From: Bacteroidales bacterium
GTDB taxonomy: Bacteria > Bacteroidota > Bacteroidia > Bacteroidales > UBA1556
Direction of reading: 5' to 3'
Assembly: GCA_029939445.1 (NCBI GenBank)
Contig: JAOZSY010000130.1
Span: forward strand, 1-7,617
DNA length: 7,617 bases
Positions 6,234-7,617 of the stretch are shown piece after piece. The notes under the pieces were generated by a model. It was not told the origin of the DNA, did not search any database, and saw nothing but the letters and a program-made list of their open reading frames with translations. Each line of letters opens with the position of its first letter. The stretch's first letter is position 1. The position numbers and the translations under genes are program-made.

Positions 6234-7463
6234 TTATGAGATGTTCTTTATGATGTCTACAAAATTAGCAGCAAGAACCTTATAGTCGTGATTTTCAAGA
6301 ATGTATTTTTTAGAATTTTCTCCCATAATATCCAATTCCTCTCTACTTTTATGCTTAAGTATATCTATTGCTTTAATAATTTCTTCAGGATTTTCAGGCT
6401 CAATTGCAATTCCACATTCTGCAGTATCCACAAATTTGTTGGGAGCATCGGTGGCGTGAATAATTGGCTTTTGCGCCATCATATAATCAAATATCTTATT
6501 GGGACTTATGCCAAATCTATAAATAGAACTCTTATTCCATGTGATTAGCAAAATATCCATCTGCGATAATATATTAGGAATCTGGCTTTTAGAAACTGGT
6601 GGCAAGAAGGTTATATTATTCAAACCCTTTGCTTTCTCAATCAAGTTCTTTTTCTCCTGACCATCGCCAATAAAGACAAAATGATAATCTGCATTATCCT
6701 TTAGAAGAATTGCCGCATCTATTATTGTTGATAGTGAATTAGAAATAGCATGCCCGCCAGTATAACCCAATATCGTTTTACCATCTTTACGTAGATTGCT
6801 GAAAATCTCAGAATATTCTTTAGGAATCTGCTCTGACTTATCCCAATCTTCTATAACTATTCCATTGGGAATATAATGCCATTTTTCGGGAGCTAAGCCC
6901 TGCGATTGCATATATGGCAATGTGTTTGGTAAAAGCGAAATAACAGCATCCACATTCCTATAACTAAATAATTCACCATGTTTCATTAACATAATAAAAG
7001 GATGATACTTAGACATCCCACCTAATTCCATAGGCGAAAGAGGCCATAAATCATTAACCTCCCATATATATTTAGCATCAGATGATTTACTAATTCTACG
7101 AGCAATATAATTGTCGCTAGGATAAGTAGATGATGCAATTACTACATCAGGCTTATAATTATCTGCAATATATTTTGCTTTGGAAGATAGCTTACTTATA
7201 AAAGAAAACATATTCTTAATCCTTCCTACACCATTTCCTTCATAAGTGGGAGTTTTAACCCATAAATACTTAATCCCATCAATAATTTCTTCCTCCATAT
7301 CTGATGATATTTCAGGATTTTTACGACGCAAATGAGAAAAAGATGCTGCAATAATAACAACATTATGACCCTGTTTCACCCATTCCTTGGCAAGGTAATA
7401 TGGTCGGAATTCCATACCATAATCAATGGTTCCTGCGTAGTGATTTATTAATAGAATATTCAT
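6234..7463 (-). CDS. WbuB-like GT4 glycosyltransferase
   Basis: This 409-residue GT-B glycosyltransferase should add a sugar to the lipid-linked oligosaccharide on the cytoplasmic side. It resembles the WbuB-like subfamily: MNILLINHYA (1-10), EFRPYYLAKEWVKQGHNV (18-35), the diagnostic IWEVNDLWPLSPMELGG (133-149), IPNGI (198-202), LGYTGGH (232-238), FIGDGQEK (264-271) and the donor-site region FGISPNKIFDYMMAQKP (317-333). The EX7E motif typical of GT4 is degenerate: the second Glu is Asp326 and the first position is Gly318. WbuB itself is annotated as an L-fucosamine transferase, but the donor here is not known and I do not assign the symbol. The ATG at 7463 is the natural start and a TACTTTTG element lies 28 bp upstream. 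It is the only glycan gene upstream of the ATPase; its promoter and 3' spacer suggest a separate transcription unit. Confidence 0.92.
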   Translation of the reverse strand: MNILLINHYAGTIDYGMEFRPYYLAKEWVKQGHNVVIIAASFSHLRRKNPEISSDMEEEIIDGIKYLWVKTPTYEGNGVGRIKNMFSFISKLSSKAKYIADNYKPDVVIASSTYPSDNYIARRISKSSDAKYIWEVNDLWPLSPMELGGMSKYHPFIMLMKHGELFSYRNVDAVISLLPNTLPYMQSQGLAPEKWHYIPNGIVIEDWDKSEQIPKEYSEIFSNLRKDGKTILGYTGGHAISNSLSTIIDAAILLKDNADYHFVFIGDGQEKKNLIEKAKGLNNITFLPPVSKSQIPNILSQMDILLITWNKSSIYRFGISPNKIFDYMMAQKPIIHATDAPNKFVDTAECGIAIEPENPEEIIKAIDILKHKSREELDIMGENSKKYILENHDYKVLAANFVDIIKNIS

Positions 7464-7490
7464 CTTTCAATATTGACTTAATATATATTG

Positions 7491-7498
7491 CAAAAGTA
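7491..7498 (-). promoter_or_regulatory. Putative -7 promoter element of the WbuB-like gene
   Basis: TACTTTTG on the minus strand at 7498-7491 matches TAnnTTTG. A start of transcription near 7484 would give a leader of about 20 nt before the ATG at 7463. I find no TTG at the expected -33 position (about 7518-7524); that stretch is part of the palindromic repeat. This call is therefore weaker than the other two promoters. Confidence 0.4.
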
Positions 7499-7501
7499 AG
7501 G

Positions 7502-7576
7502 AAAGTTGCCGCGCTTCGGTACATTTTTTATTAAATGCTATGGCATTTAATAAAAAACACTCAGCGTGACAACTTT
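7502..7576. repeat. Nested palindromic repeat element
   Basis: Two inverted repeats are nested. The inner one is a perfect 15-bp stem (7524-7538 with 7543-7557) around the loop TATG; its arms begin with six T and end with six A. The outer one pairs AAAGTTGCCGCGCT (7502-7515) with AGCGTGACAACTTT (7563-7576), 12 of 14 positions complementary, with one of the two differences a possible G-U pair on either strand. The outer half-site CTCAGCGTGACAA resembles a dispersed repeat I recall from many Bacteroidetes genomes, in which CTTCGAC...CTCAGCGTGACAA forms a hairpin; here the loop carries the extra AT palindrome. In RNA the U-run lies before the stem and the A-run after it, on both strands, so this is not an intrinsic terminator. 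Confidence 0.75.
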
Positions 7577-7581
7577 GAATG

Positions 7582-7617
7582 CATTTTATTAAATACTATG
7601 GTAACTTATAAAAACAC
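7582..7617. repeat. Degenerate second copy of the inner palindrome, cut by the window edge
   Basis: The 36 bp from CATTTTATTAAATACTATGG to the right edge align with 7522-7560, offset by about 60 bp. They share the TATGG centre and end in the same AAAAACAC, but are two T shorter on the left arm and carry several substitutions (for example GC to AC before the loop). The two arms still pair at about 10 of 13 positions. The sequence between copies holds the right outer arm of the first element. The array may continue beyond the window. Confidence 0.6.

Noticed and set aside
6288..6548. Plus-strand open frame opposite the WbuB-like gene
   Set aside because: Short shadow of the glycosyltransferase frame, no motifs.
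7524..7557. Perfect 15-bp hairpin considered as an intrinsic terminator
   Set aside because: The T-run precedes and the A-run follows the stem on both strands, the opposite of a terminator with a trailing U-tract, and the stem is mostly A-T.
7502..7617. CRISPR array or integron attC site
   Set aside because: Only two unequal repeat copies without uniform spacers, which excludes a CRISPR array. The outer arms lack the RYYYAAC/GTTRRRY core sites of attC.

Overview
The window is AT-rich and carries no plus-strand gene that I can support. Three features point to a Bacteroidota (Bacteroidetes-type) genome: -7 promoter elements of the form TAnnTTTG with a TTG about 22 bp upstream, A-rich leaders instead of Shine-Dalgarno sites, and protein sequences that read like Bacteroidetes surface-polysaccharide enzymes. 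I cannot name a genus.

The content is part of an O-antigen, capsule or exopolysaccharide locus of the Wzx/Wzy type, transcribed leftward (minus strand). In order of transcription: a palindromic repeat region (about 7502-7617); a WbuB-like GT4 glycosyltransferase (6234-7463) behind a TACTTTTG element; a very AT-rich spacer with three palindromes (6059-6233); a stand-alone AAA_14/DUF4143 ATPase (4865-6043) with its own promoter; a spacer (4650-4864) with a second good promoter; then a compact operon of flippase (wzx), polymerase (wzy), GT4 glycosyltransferase, polysaccharide-deacetylase-like protein, and the first 55 codons of a membrane protein that looks like an O-antigen ligase and runs off the left edge. 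Genes inside this operon overlap by 4 or 8 nt or abut exactly, so they are almost certainly co-transcribed and translationally coupled.

Inferred division of labour: the glycosyltransferases add sugars to a lipid-linked oligosaccharide on the cytoplasmic face, Wzx flips it, Wzy polymerises repeat units on the periplasmic face, and a ligase-like protein may transfer the chain to its acceptor. The deacetylase-like protein may trim acetyl groups, but this is uncertain. The ATPase has no obvious role in glycan assembly and looks like a guest gene that separates the WbuB-like gene from the wzx operon.

I see no clear unprecedented system. The most unusual items are the nested palindromic repeat at the right edge, the ATPase with a probably leaderless transcript, and a wzx gene without an ATG whose promoter lies inside what a naive ORF call would treat as coding sequence. 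There are no rRNA, tRNA or CRISPR features.
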